In this document: positions 12,201 to 21,290 of the stretch, in pieces
How the letters are laid out: every line of letters begins with the position of its first letter
How positions within the stretch are numbered: position 1 is the first letter of the stretch
Source: Bugula neritina
Taxonomy: Eukaryota; Bryozoa; Gymnolaemata; Cheilostomatida; Bugulidae
Assembly: GCA_964035545.1 (NCBI GenBank)
Contig: OZ037766.1
Coordinates: 26,502,343-26,566,342, forward strand
Reading direction: 5' to 3'
DNA: 64,000 nucleotides
The notes under the pieces: generated by a model
Told to the model about the DNA's origin: nothing
Seen by the model: only the letters and a program-made list of their open reading frames with translations
Database searches by the model: none
Translations under genes and position numbers: made by a program

Positions 12201-15200
12201 CAAGGAACACTCTGGAGCTAGAGCTTAGCCTGGTAGGTTAACACTACAGTGGGCATATATAACAAGTTATCAGAAAAGTCTAAATTTTACAAAAATTAAC
12301 AACACAAATTTAATTATAGGACCTTTAGAGTTATAGCCTCAGCACCCTTAACTGCTATATAAATATTTTCTGTTTCGAAGGCATATGGCTCTGAAATTTT
12401 ATAATAGTTATAAGTTGTAAATGCTATATAGTAGCTGCAGTATATCTTGCTATTTTTCTGCTTTTAAAAGTATCTAACCTAAATCTAGGCATATAATTTA
12501 AATGAACATTTAAACTCTCAGCATGCATGTTGGCACTGCACTAATTTCATCATCATGTTCAATGTTTATATACTTTTTATGACAATTACTGCTTAGGGGT
12601 TGTCTTTCCAAAGTTTAGTCCCTGCAGTAACTCTGGTCAGTTATTGCTTTGAATTTAGGATTTAGCTATGAGTTTAGTGAGCAATTTAAAATAAAAGTTA
12701 AGTTGACTGAGCAAAAACTGTTTGTTCTACTTTTTAGCTTATAGTTGAGAACTTTTGATGGCAAAAATATTTGTTCAAAGGTCTGCTTCATATCAGAATG
12801 CAACATACTAGTATAAAATAAAAATCAGTTTTTGCTTCTCTAATTACTTTTAGCTAGGTTTGTGTGGGGAGCTTTGTTATATCATAAAACAAATATATAT
12901 TTTAGTAAGTTGGCAATGTTATAGGCCTTTTGATAAACTATAAAAGGCTAAGTTCAGATTCACAGAAAATTTGACTATAAAGATGTGTTGATGAACTTCT
13001 GCAGAATTGTTCAAACAGAAAGAAATTAAATATTTTTTCAGTGATTGTTAGGCGATAAAAACATTAGAATAAAACCCATAGGTTCCACTTGATGCCAAAC
13101 ATTATGCAAGTGGTTATTTATATCTGGCCTTTTCAATGCCTATATTCTGCAAACCAAAACCATTTTAGTGGGCCTTTGAAACCAATCAGTTGATGGGTAG
13201 TTTTTTCTCCAGCTTCAGATTTCATATTTGACCTGTTGAACAACTTTTTTTAACAGAGAGCTGCTTAAAAAATGAATGTGCCACGCGTTTCTGTTTTACC
13301 AAAACAAATAAAGCTTATAATTATAGGATTTAAGAATTGGGAGTTACCTGCTCAGCTACTACTGAATCAACTTTATCATTCATAGCTGTAACTTTATCCT
13401 CTACATTCCCGAGGTCGGTGGCAGCTGCTTGTTCTAACTCGTAGACACTAGAGATCTTTGCTGATAGTAAGTTCATCAACTTACTCAACTCTATCTTCAA
13501 CTTCTTAGAATATTCTGGTAGCTCTTCTATTTCGTGGTTCTTGCCACCTGCTAGATTATAGTAATGTGATTATAGGCATTGTGCTACCCAAACTGTAGCA
13601 AAGATGTGCATTTAGGAGCAGTAGTAGAGAAATTAAGAGAGCCTAAGTTCTTTGACTTTTTTATTAAAATTTAGTTTGGGGCGCGGGTTGAAATTTTTGC
13701 AAGAACATAATTTCTTTTGCTACGTTTCTAATCTATAGAGCACAGGCTTTTCTTAATTTCTCCCTTACTGCATCTACCTTAAAATACGCACATGAGATTT
13801 CTATTTACAAAAATGTTTTTAGGACATTACAAAAAACTATTTTTCTGTGACACCCAAGCTGGAATTATTGTCAAGTAAAAAATTATTTTCATAATGTAAA
13901 CTTAAAATCATGATTTACAAACTAAATCTACACAAAATATGTATACCATATGCATGCAATTAAAATATTTAATAGCACACGTGTTGTGAAATACAAAAAA
14001 GACCTAAATACAATAGTATTTTAGTAGATTTTTTGCATAAATTGTCAAGTTTTTGTGAGTAAAACCGAATAAATGACTAATTTATAATTTGAACAATACT
14101 ACTAAGTAGGCTAATGCTATGCTGACTGGAATTTAGTCTTAGTTACTAAATACATAATCAACTTGCTACAGATTTGACTGTAATTTAGCCTCAGTTACTA
14201 TATACACAGAGAACTAACTTTTAACAGATGAGCTGCACTTTTTGTCAGTGTTACAGGAATTGCAGAACGTCTTGTGACAGTTCCTGCATGCCTTCTGCAG
14301 TTCCTCGTCGTTGTGCTTGTAGCACGTGCGTACAGTGTATCTGTCGGGAGATTTCTTGTACTCATCCGCTGATATCTTCTTGTGCTGAGTTCTGGAGAAG
14401 GCATTCTGGTACTCATCGTGGTACTGAAATGTGAACCTTGTGCTATTAACAACTTTATACGCAAGACAGTGATTTAAAAGTTAGAGCAAGTACACTAAAC
14501 TGAAGAAAAATGAAAAGTATGAATTAATAATCAACTAATTCAACTGGGTTTTATGTTTATTTTGGATAGAATAAATTTATTAGTAATTCAAAACACAGTA
14601 GCCTAAAGCAATTTGTATATTTAGCTTAGTTTGCAAAAGTACTCTATATTATTTGTATCTCATAAGTGTTATTGGCCCGAAAGAGTATCCAGTTGTAACA
14701 CCAATATTGCTCTTTGCTAGAACACAGCTATGGTCTATTGTATTGTTTTTATAAAACTCAAATGCTGGTATGAGTCAGTCACATGTTGAGTTTTTGTTAA
14801 AAAACTAAAACTTTCAACAATTTATAAGTTTTTATTGTAAAGTGAAAACATCTGACTGAGGTCAAGGCCGCATTGAGCGGAGCTGAGAACAAAGTCTGTG
14901 TGAAAACCTGTTGCAAGAATTATAATTATACCACACACAGTAAATACATTGCCAAAGGGAGCAAAACTAGTTTAACCAGTTGTATTTTCTAATAACTAGC
15001 TGTACCTTTATAAATTATTTCCTTTTGAAACCTCGCTATTCTCACTAGCATTTTATACGTCAGACACAGAGCTAAATCTGCTTGTAAGAACTCACCTCCT
15101 CATGCCGTCTGCACATTTTCTTCTCACAGTCAACACAGAAAGTGATAGCCAATTTCTCATTATCCTTGCAGACGTCACAGTAGATTGGTGGTGACTCAGA

Positions 15201-16908
15201 ATCATCTTCTACCGACAGTATGACTGAACCCAGCTTTACCAGGTCTTCAACTTCCACGTCACCATGGTTCTTCCTGGAAAGAAATGCATATACTGGTGTA
15301 ATTGAGTAAAGGCCAAATCAACTTTTCAAGTGTTGCTTCACCAAGCCAAATATTTTCAAAAGCTTTGATTTTTGGTCTAGTGCTTTAGCTAACTATACTG
15401 CATAGTTATGCACATCCAAATTAGTATCCAGCCATGCATTCCTTTCATTATCTAATTATTTGTGTAGTTTTAAATAGAAAGTTAAAATTTAAATATAAAG
15501 AGTCTATAAATTATTATCAACTGTACAGTCTTTGAAAGAATAACACTCCAGCAGATTATAGTTGAGTAAGATGACTCGTGGAAGGAAAAAGTTTAATCCT
15601 TTGGGTGACACTGGAGAAACAACTCAAAGGTATGCTTCCTGACTACCTGTGAAGGTAGCAGATGTGATGCAGCTCACTCAACTCTAACAAGACATGCCTA
15701 ATTGTCTTATAGTAGTAAGCATAAATTGCGTTGTGCAAAGGTTTATTAAAACGTACAGCCCAAACTATTTCCTGTTCTAGTTTTAAGGTAAATATTGCAT
15801 TGGGAGAATTATTCAGACACTGTTTATGGTAATCCAAACATTCCATGAATACAATAATCACAAAATAATCACTCACTGGTATAATGCAATTGTAATATAT
15901 AATAATATGATATGCATAATTCTAGCATCTCCTCTATTCTCTACTGCATGGATAGCTTTAATCACAAAGTAGCACAAACAGCTGCAAAGACCAAGTCTTT
16001 CTGTTGACAGGGGATCTTATCCAATAAATATTTAATGCCACTGCAATTCCTTCTAACTTTGCCTAACATTTAAACCTGAATAAAAATTGTCATTGATTAC
16101 AATTTGCAATGTGCAGATGTGCTTCAAGTTGTTCTTTGAATTGTTTATAACTAGAATAGTATATGTTTTTATTGAAGTTTATGAAAAACCATAGAGTATA
16201 ACATAAAGAAATGCCAAGCTTTGGTGTGCTCAGTTTTGTCAGTTGTATGTATAAAACAGTGTTATATAGGCTTTAACTATTGGGAACTCAGGTACAATTT
16301 ATTTTTTGCATTATCTTGTATAAAACATATCAAATATTGTGCGTACTACTTTTACTATATACACCACCATATGTTGTATTATTTCCACAATATACCCCAT
16401 GTTACATTACATTACATTATTTGTGTGCCATGGTAATGTGTGGCTGACGTGACAATCGCTATGCTTTTCAAGCATTGATTTGAAAAAATTAGAAGCCAAT
16501 AGACAACCAAACTTAGTACTGCGATTTCAGCCTTATTTCAGTCTTAGTTCTATACTCTTATCAAGTATTGTGCCAAATATGGTAATATTCTGTTGCTTAC
16601 GTGACATTCAAGTTCCTCAAGTATCTCAAGTACTTAAGTACAGTCTACAGTACTACTCAAGTATACCTTGGACACAGTCTGCAGTACTACTCAAGTACTT
16701 CAAGTACAGTCTGCAGTACTACTCACTTGCATGTATGGCATTCAAGTATTTTGTTTTTCTCAAAGTCCGCCTGCAAACATTGGAGACAGAAGATGTGGGA
16801 ACACGGGAGCTCTCGCAGGTCTACTATGTACTCTACTTTTTCAAAACAGTAACCACAGCATTTGTCTGCCCTCTTCTCAGCAGTCACTCTGTTAATGCTT
16901 GTTGTCAT
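6241..16908 (-). CDS. TRIM-like RING/B-box/coiled-coil/NHL-like protein, copy B
   Basis: Exons on the minus strand, 5' to 3': 16908-16727 (ATG; RING), 15273-15096 (B-box 1), 14423-14219 (B-box 2), 13547-13348 and 8571-8295 (coiled coil), 7721-7047 and 6389-6241 (NHL-like propeller, stop TAA). All joins keep frame: 1866 bases, 621 aa. RING ligands are C18, C21, C36, H38, C41, C44, C57 and C60. The B-box 1 has CDVC...FCVDC...MCRRH, and B-box 2 has the CRNCHKTFCNSCN core. The family role is E3 ubiquitin ligase with a substrate-binding propeller; the substrate is not inferable. The B-box 2 donor was chosen at 14218 (GTTAGT), because it alone gives the phase needed by the next exon. The 4.8-kb intron 8572-13347 holds the LTR retrotransposon. 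The RING exon donor abuts a tandem repeat. Confidence 0.88.
6884..7020 (+). mobile_element. Small dispersed element, diverged copy
   Basis: Reverse-orientation relative of the copies at 3-124 and 13613-13780. It shares AGGTAGGTGCAG, GTAGCAAAAGAAGTTGTGTTC and TCGCAAGAAATTT-like words in the same order. It lies in the last intron of TRIM copy B. Confidence 0.5.
8021..8208 (+). mobile_element. tRNA-derived SINE, copy 1, with target duplication
   Basis: The head GTGGTCTAGGGGTCAGAGCG resembles a Pol III A box. Further on, ATGTTAGGAAGAGTATCCAG matches other copies in this window (24601, 26035, and 37290 inverted). The element is flanked by TTTACAGTAAGTAAATTTA (8001-8019) and TTTACAGTAAATTTA (8209-8223), a target duplication with a 4-base difference. 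It lies in a TRIM copy B intron. Confidence 0.75.
9598..9725 (+). repeat. 5' long terminal repeat (128 bp)
   Basis: Begins TGTAAGATGATCTG and ends TTAACACTACA. It is identical to 12121-12248. This is short for a Ty3-type LTR. Confidence 0.95.
9726..9742 (+). other. tRNA primer-binding site
   Basis: TGGCGCAGTCGGCAGGA starts at the base after the LTR. It would pair with the CCA-terminated 3' end of a host tRNA; which tRNA is not determined here. Confidence 0.85.
10038..11411 (+). CDS. Retrotransposon Gag-protease protein (457 aa)
   Basis: This is the only gene of the LTR element. Residues 1 to about 270 form the capsid-like Gag region. Two CCHC zinc knuckles follow (from C281, CFRCDRTGHYVRNC, and from C299, CYMCKEFGHIAQDC), which bind the element's RNA in known Gag proteins. 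A retropepsin-type aspartic protease is at about 365-450, with the catalytic D375-T-G in FLLDTGSEVSTLT and a later LLGIADI segment. The stop comes at the end of the protease, where a pol frame would normally continue. The frame is intact with no frameshift, so the protein could still be made; reverse transcription would need enzymes from another element. Confidence 0.93.
   Translation: MAHEDIKLDLNAFPKLKLDESNITKSWNSWLIQFKLSIEVTSLNAGFEVVGDEQVSRFRGRRKLLALLGAVGSEGLDTLQSLGFDLNNNSDDGYELALDLLQSHYDRDDTFYVKTMKFVTVTQACGENEIDYLLRVEKLSRAINFGNNDDVRMGFAVALAVNGLRNAGLRRHLLQHANLSWEQLKRKSRAAHLSKLTEDALNAINNECIDEQSIGRLTYSYQANGNSEHCKKRDKVLHRSNYDKITSINRDNSFSKKKEACNSYQHCSYKSQNAYKSHGRCFRCDRTGHYVRNCPKTRCYMCKEFGHIAQDCSDNERYHHKKRYVEQRENRIGVMDSLKSVKFSKKSDVTYNHNVSPKITRTLLVSGRRVEFLLDTGSEVSTLTEATAEKLNIKLKEPDKHITGVDKSLVNVLGRAKVCIGDFNRFVDTKIYVLANSTENLLGIADITRLKLLDLQC
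11523..11857 (+). repeat. Degenerate tandem duplication inside the LTR element
   Basis: Two related blocks, about 11523-11696 and 11724-11857, share AATGTTGTCTGCTCC, TTTAACTCAT, AGAAGACTCTG-like, AGAGAAGTCAG and ATGATAAATGT in order. This is the noncoding region between gag-protease and the 3' LTR. Confidence 0.65.
12109..12118 (+). other. Polypurine tract of the LTR element
   Basis: AAGGAGGGAG, two bases before the right LTR, is the expected plus-strand primer site. Confidence 0.8.
12121..12248 (+). repeat. 3' long terminal repeat (128 bp)
   Basis: Identical to the 5' copy and followed directly by the GTGGG target duplication. Confidence 0.95.
13613..13780 (-). mobile_element. Complete small inverted-repeat element (about 168 bp)
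   Basis: The left end (GCAGTAGTAGAGAAATTAAG) and right end (CTTAATTTCTCCCTTACTGC) are inverted repeats with a few changes, about 28 bp each. The interior matches 3-124 and the reverse of 6884-7020. It is MITE-like and lies in the intron between the B-box 2 and coiled-coil exons of TRIM copy B. Confidence 0.65.
16610..16726 (-). repeat. Tandem repeat starting at the 5' splice site of TRIM copy B exon 1
   Basis: Read on the minus strand, the intron opens GTGAGTAGTACTGCAGACTG. The block GAGTAGTACTGYAGACTG recurs twice more at 32- and 34-bp spacing, followed by CTTGA-rich remnants. In the later copies the donor GT is TT, so only the first copy can splice. Confidence 0.75.
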
Positions 16909-17039
16909 GGTGATAACAATCTGTTAATAATAAACAGCAACAACGATTTAAGTTGGTTTAAAATCTCTATTCCTTTATTAAAAAGGGACTTGCAAAGTAA
17001 ACTGAGGAATATGCATAGTGTGTCACAGTTGTTTCGGTG

Positions 17040-17135
17040 ACGCACCATGCGTTTTCCACATTACACATTACCAATGACTTGGCATACACTGGCCAGGTCA
17101 GTGTTCTAACCCTTAGACCACAGCGTCTCCCTAAA
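17040..17135 (-). mobile_element. tRNA-like SINE head fragment
   Basis: The reverse complement reads GGGAGACGCTGTGGTCTAAG then GGTTAGAACACTGACC, which parallels the head of the SINE at 8021 (A-box-like GTGGTCTAGGGGTCAGAGCG). The SINE tail motif is absent or decayed. Confidence 0.45.
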
Positions 17136-19139
17136 TTTGTAACAGCATAATATATTTTATTTCTAGTCCATCACTAACATCTGTAAGATAAATTTGTAAG
17201 TTTTATAAAAAAACTAAATATTTTATGCAACTCTCTCTCTCATAAAAAATATTATTAGGCCATGTTAAAAACTATATAAGAAATTAATTAATCTATAATA
17301 GTAGGCCTTACAGTAAAATATAGTATGTTTATATGATTGAGTTGTAATTAGCTATATAATTTCAACTTGAAAGCAAAGTTAAATAACTGTTTATACAAAA
17401 GATTAAATGCTGATGACTGTTGATAAGAAAATAAAATAATTTAGTATTTAGTAAGGGAGAAATCCTGCAAGCTCGTCCCCTCCCAAGAAACTGTTACAGT
17501 AGGTAGTACATCTACCAATTAAATATTTTATTCTCCTGTATAAGAACCATCAGTGCAAATAAATTAGAAAATCACCTGTCTTTATGCTGTAAAGCAGCAA
17601 GTGCTTTAGCCAGCCTACATAACATACATTTATAATTAAATTGATGAAAATACTAAATTGTCACACCTGAATCACCTGAATTTTCTCATATCTACAAACT
17701 ACAGATAATCAGGTTTATTTGAATCATAAAATTAAAAACTACATTAGATATTTTTAGAGCTTTTAAAAAACTAAATTTTTCTACTTATTTTAAGTGTATT
17801 AATTTAAAAACAGAAGCTATAGTGTGATACATTTAACGATAAAATTTTATGAAATACCTTTTCAAAATTTTTCCTCAGTGTGTAAATATATCTCTCTCAC
17901 ACCCTGTTTACTGGATGAGATGCAAACATTCTTTCATGAAAACGCTTAGTGCCAATTTTACATATTACTACTCAGGGCAAAGCGCTTCTGGTGAAAATAG
18001 CGTGCAAGCAGTGAAGTTTGATTTGACGGTGTGATTAATGATACCTACTGATGGTAGATTTATTTGTGAGATGTAGAATACATGGTCTGTCGCATACAGC
18101 ACTGCAGCCTATTATTATGTGCATAACTAATGAGCCTGCTCTTTGTTTTATAGCGTGAAATTAAATATAGAATTCCTTTTTTAATGGGTGGTCAGTTTAG
18201 CCCTCGTAAATGCTATTTTATTGTGTCAAATAGTTTTAAATTATGTAAAAAAGAAACTTCCACAAATTAATCATTGAAACATGTTACTTCTATTTACATC
18301 ATGAATAGATTTAGCTCCAACTGTCCACTTAAAAGCTGACATTGGTATGCACTGAGCTCTGATAATTAATTTTAATGTTTCCAAAATACTCAAATCTATT
18401 TTGAGGAAAATCAGATTCTATCAGCTGTTATAGAAACATATAATAAATATCTAGTATCTAATAACATCTTTTGTCAAATAACTTAAGCAATATTGCCATA
18501 AAAGCAACTGTGTAAATAATTAAATACTTCTATGGACCAGTAAACACCATATTTTATAACTTTAGGATAAATAACTTTTAGCATAGCAAACAAAACCATA
18601 GCTATTTTTATTGTGTATTACATCTTTTGGAAATCAAAAATAATAATGCATGAAACCTGATTTAAAAAGGTTTTAATGAGTTGTCCAATTACAATGTGCA
18701 GATGGTTATGCCATGTAAACAACCAGTCAGCAAAAGGTGAGAAATAAACCAGAGAACGCATTATATATACAACATCGCGTCAAGTCTTCACTGTTTCTTT
18801 TTGATTTGTGGTCTAAAATAGATTCTGACAAATTTTATTACATTTACCATTGGGTATATGCTATCATAAAAAATCAGCCAATAACAATACTTAACAGTTG
18901 ATACATGCAAGGTATATGTTATATATGTTAAATTTAAATAATATCTAAATGAATTATATTACATTGTAATTATTATAACGTATTTGACATCAGCTTATCT
19001 CATCATTAACTAACATAGTATTACCCAGTATTTATCTGTATTATATTATGCACGACTACATTTGCATATACTCATAGGTGTTATGCCCTCTTGCACTTTA
19101 GTACACGCCATGAGTATTTGCATGCATGAAACAGTTCAG

Positions 19140-19197
19140 AGGTCACCTGAGGTTACTGAGGTCACCTAAGGTCACTTGAAGTCACCTGTAGTGACTT
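19140..19197 (+). repeat. Tandem AGGTCA-like hexamers at about 10-bp spacing
   Basis: AGGTCA or close variants start at 19140, 19150 (AGGTTA), 19159, 19169 and 19179 (AAGTCA), mostly separated by four bases, as in DR4 nuclear-receptor elements. It is also simply a short 10-bp minisatellite. Confidence 0.6.
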
Positions 19198-19245
19198 TTA
19201 GTCATCTTCATAATACTTCTATATGTAACTGTGTTTGATCGATTT

Positions 19246-19315
19246 TGCTGTTACCCCCGGAGCTATGTTGGACAAGATCATGATCTTGTCCAACATAGCT
19301 CCGGGGGTAACAGCA
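19246..19315. repeat. Perfect 70-bp palindrome, no spacer
   Basis: Two 35-base arms meet at ATCATGAT with no loop and no mismatch. The arms contain TTACCCCCGGAGCTATGTTG and its complement. It is less AT-rich than its surroundings. Confidence 0.93.
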
Positions 19316-21290
19316 CTAGCTTCCATGCAGTTAACTTATATGTTTTATACTGTAAAAGGAATCAATAATAAAGTTGTTTTCTCTTGTTAGCAGAAGAAGA
19401 AAACTATAGAATTGCAATACAACAAATTAATTTTGTACACTTATAGCTGGTACAGCTGGTGTGTGTAAACACAATAATAGTATATGCATTGAATTTTATC
19501 TAACATTATCATGATATTGTTTGTAACATTATATCATTATATTCTATATATTTACATAATTTTACAGTGTTATTTCTTAATGATTTCTACTATAATGGCG
19601 TTGCAAAGTAATTTTCACCAGTGCATGATATATCTTTTGTTATGTATATTTTAAATCAAATAAATTATATTTCATATATTTTATTCAATTTATCTCATAC
19701 AGAGCATTTTAAATAATAACACATTTTATATAATTTATTTATATTGATAATTTTATATAAACATGACGTACAGCACATGCTACATTACACCTGAGCTGAT
19801 CCTGGCAGAGGGACTTTAGTGATATGAAAATATGTGCAATTTCTGGCATCATTTCCTCTCAACCAAGTATAGAATCTGAATCCACTATAATATGAGAATA
19901 TATTAATACACATTTACATATAAATAGTTTTGTTTCTCCACACAGTTCTCATATTTTGTGGAAGTTACATTGAATTAATTATAATGGTTTTCAAATTGTG
20001 GAATGTTTTGTGTAACACTAGGCTACATAGCGAAATGCAAATGAGTCCATTAAATTAGTATATTTTATTACTTAAGTAGTTGTACTACGTCTAACATTAC
20101 GTATGCTATAAACCTCATGCACATTGCAGTTCAGTTTACCTCTTCTTCTCAGTGTGAAATTATAGTGGAATCTATCCATGAACTAGCACAAAGGTAAGAA
20201 TATGATTCATATATGAAGTCTGTGTGTAATAAATGTTAGGATTTTCTTTTATACTTATAATTTCAATTTAAAAAATAATTTCCCTGCACATGAAACATGT
20301 TGGCATACACTATATTATACATGCTGTATGAAAATAATGCTACTATAGTATATTCAATATTTATATATAAAGTTTTAGAGTGGAGGGTGTGAAAGACAAC
20401 TAAAACATTTTTAAGAATTGCAAGAGTAACAAAATTGGTAAAAGAAGTTATGTTCTTCTAAAGTCATGACCTAAAACTATAACTTTTTAAAAAATTCAAT
20501 ATTAGTGCTAGAGTAGAATTTTATACTCCAACTTTTGGCATCCAGTGAAGTTAGTGGTTTAATTTTAAAGGATTATTTATCCATATAGCTACCAATTTTA
20601 GTATAGTAAATTAAAATCAGTAAGGCTATTCTTATCATTTATTAAAATAGTGTAACTTAAGGTTTTTTAGTCTTATTATAAATTGTTTAATGTTTTCTAT
20701 CAATAGTCATTGAGGGCATAATATATATAAGTTGCAATTTTTACAAGAGCATATTTTTATAAGGTATGATGTAATGCATGTATGACTAGCTAATGCTAAA
20801 ATGTCAACGGTGCGTTGTCTCCTTTGTGAGTCCTTCACTGCGGTGTTTGACACAATTGGCATTGATATAAGTAGGTATTCCTTGAAGTGCATAATTTGTG
20901 AAATTGTGTTGTATAGGAGGAAATAGCAAACATTTTCTAATGAAAAATCTACTTCCATGTTAGTGACAGCATAGACTATTTTGCTAAAAGAAACTAGTTA
21001 CTGTTGTCCCTAGATAGCCAGAGCAGTAAATATACGATAGTCTACCCACTTAAAAATATCATTCATGCCTGCCAAGAGATTTTTCTAGTTTGCTTCGTAA
21101 ACGCTAAATACTCTATTTCAAACAAGTTTCTGCATATATAATGTTGCAAACGTGTTTCAAAGTTAAGACTTCAGATCGTGTTGCCAAAATTACTTCTCGG
21201 TATGAATCAGAGTGTGCCTTAGAGCGTTTTTTATATCGATCTTGTTTTTCCTTCATTTAGCATGTTCTTGTTTCTGAATAGAGAGGGACA

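Larger units (their letters stand above)
9598..12248 (+). mobile_element. Complete LTR retrotransposon coding only for Gag and protease (2651 bp)
   Basis: Two 128-bp direct repeats (9598-9725 and 12121-12248), identical at every base I compared, start TG and end CA. The 5-bp target duplication GTGGG sits at 9593-9597 and 12249-12253. A primer-binding site follows the left LTR directly and a polypurine run precedes the right LTR. The single gene (10038-11411) ends after the protease; no reverse transcriptase, RNase H or integrase sequence follows. Identical LTRs mean a recent insertion, into intron 8572-13347 of TRIM copy B and opposite to its direction. The layout resembles the non-autonomous TR-GAG elements described in plants. 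Confidence 0.95.
16909..21290. other. Head-to-head intergenic region between TRIM copies B and C
   Basis: This should contain the promoters of both genes; I could not place a TATA box or start site with confidence. A tRNA-like fragment (17040-17135), an AGGTCA-type repeat (19140-19197) and a 70-bp perfect palindrome (19246-19315) are the only structured items. Bases 20400-20475 weakly resemble the small dispersed element. The rest is AT-rich and shows no convincing exon. Confidence 0.6.

Noticed and set aside
14198-14464. 88-codon minus-strand frame rich in Ser/Thr/Arg
   Set aside because: Wrong frame of the B-box 2 exon; the neighbouring frame has the zinc ligands and correct splice phases.
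16480-17040. 186-codon plus-strand frame
   Set aside because: It crosses the antisense of the TRIM copy B RING exon and its donor-side repeat; composition is that of repeat and AT-rich DNA.
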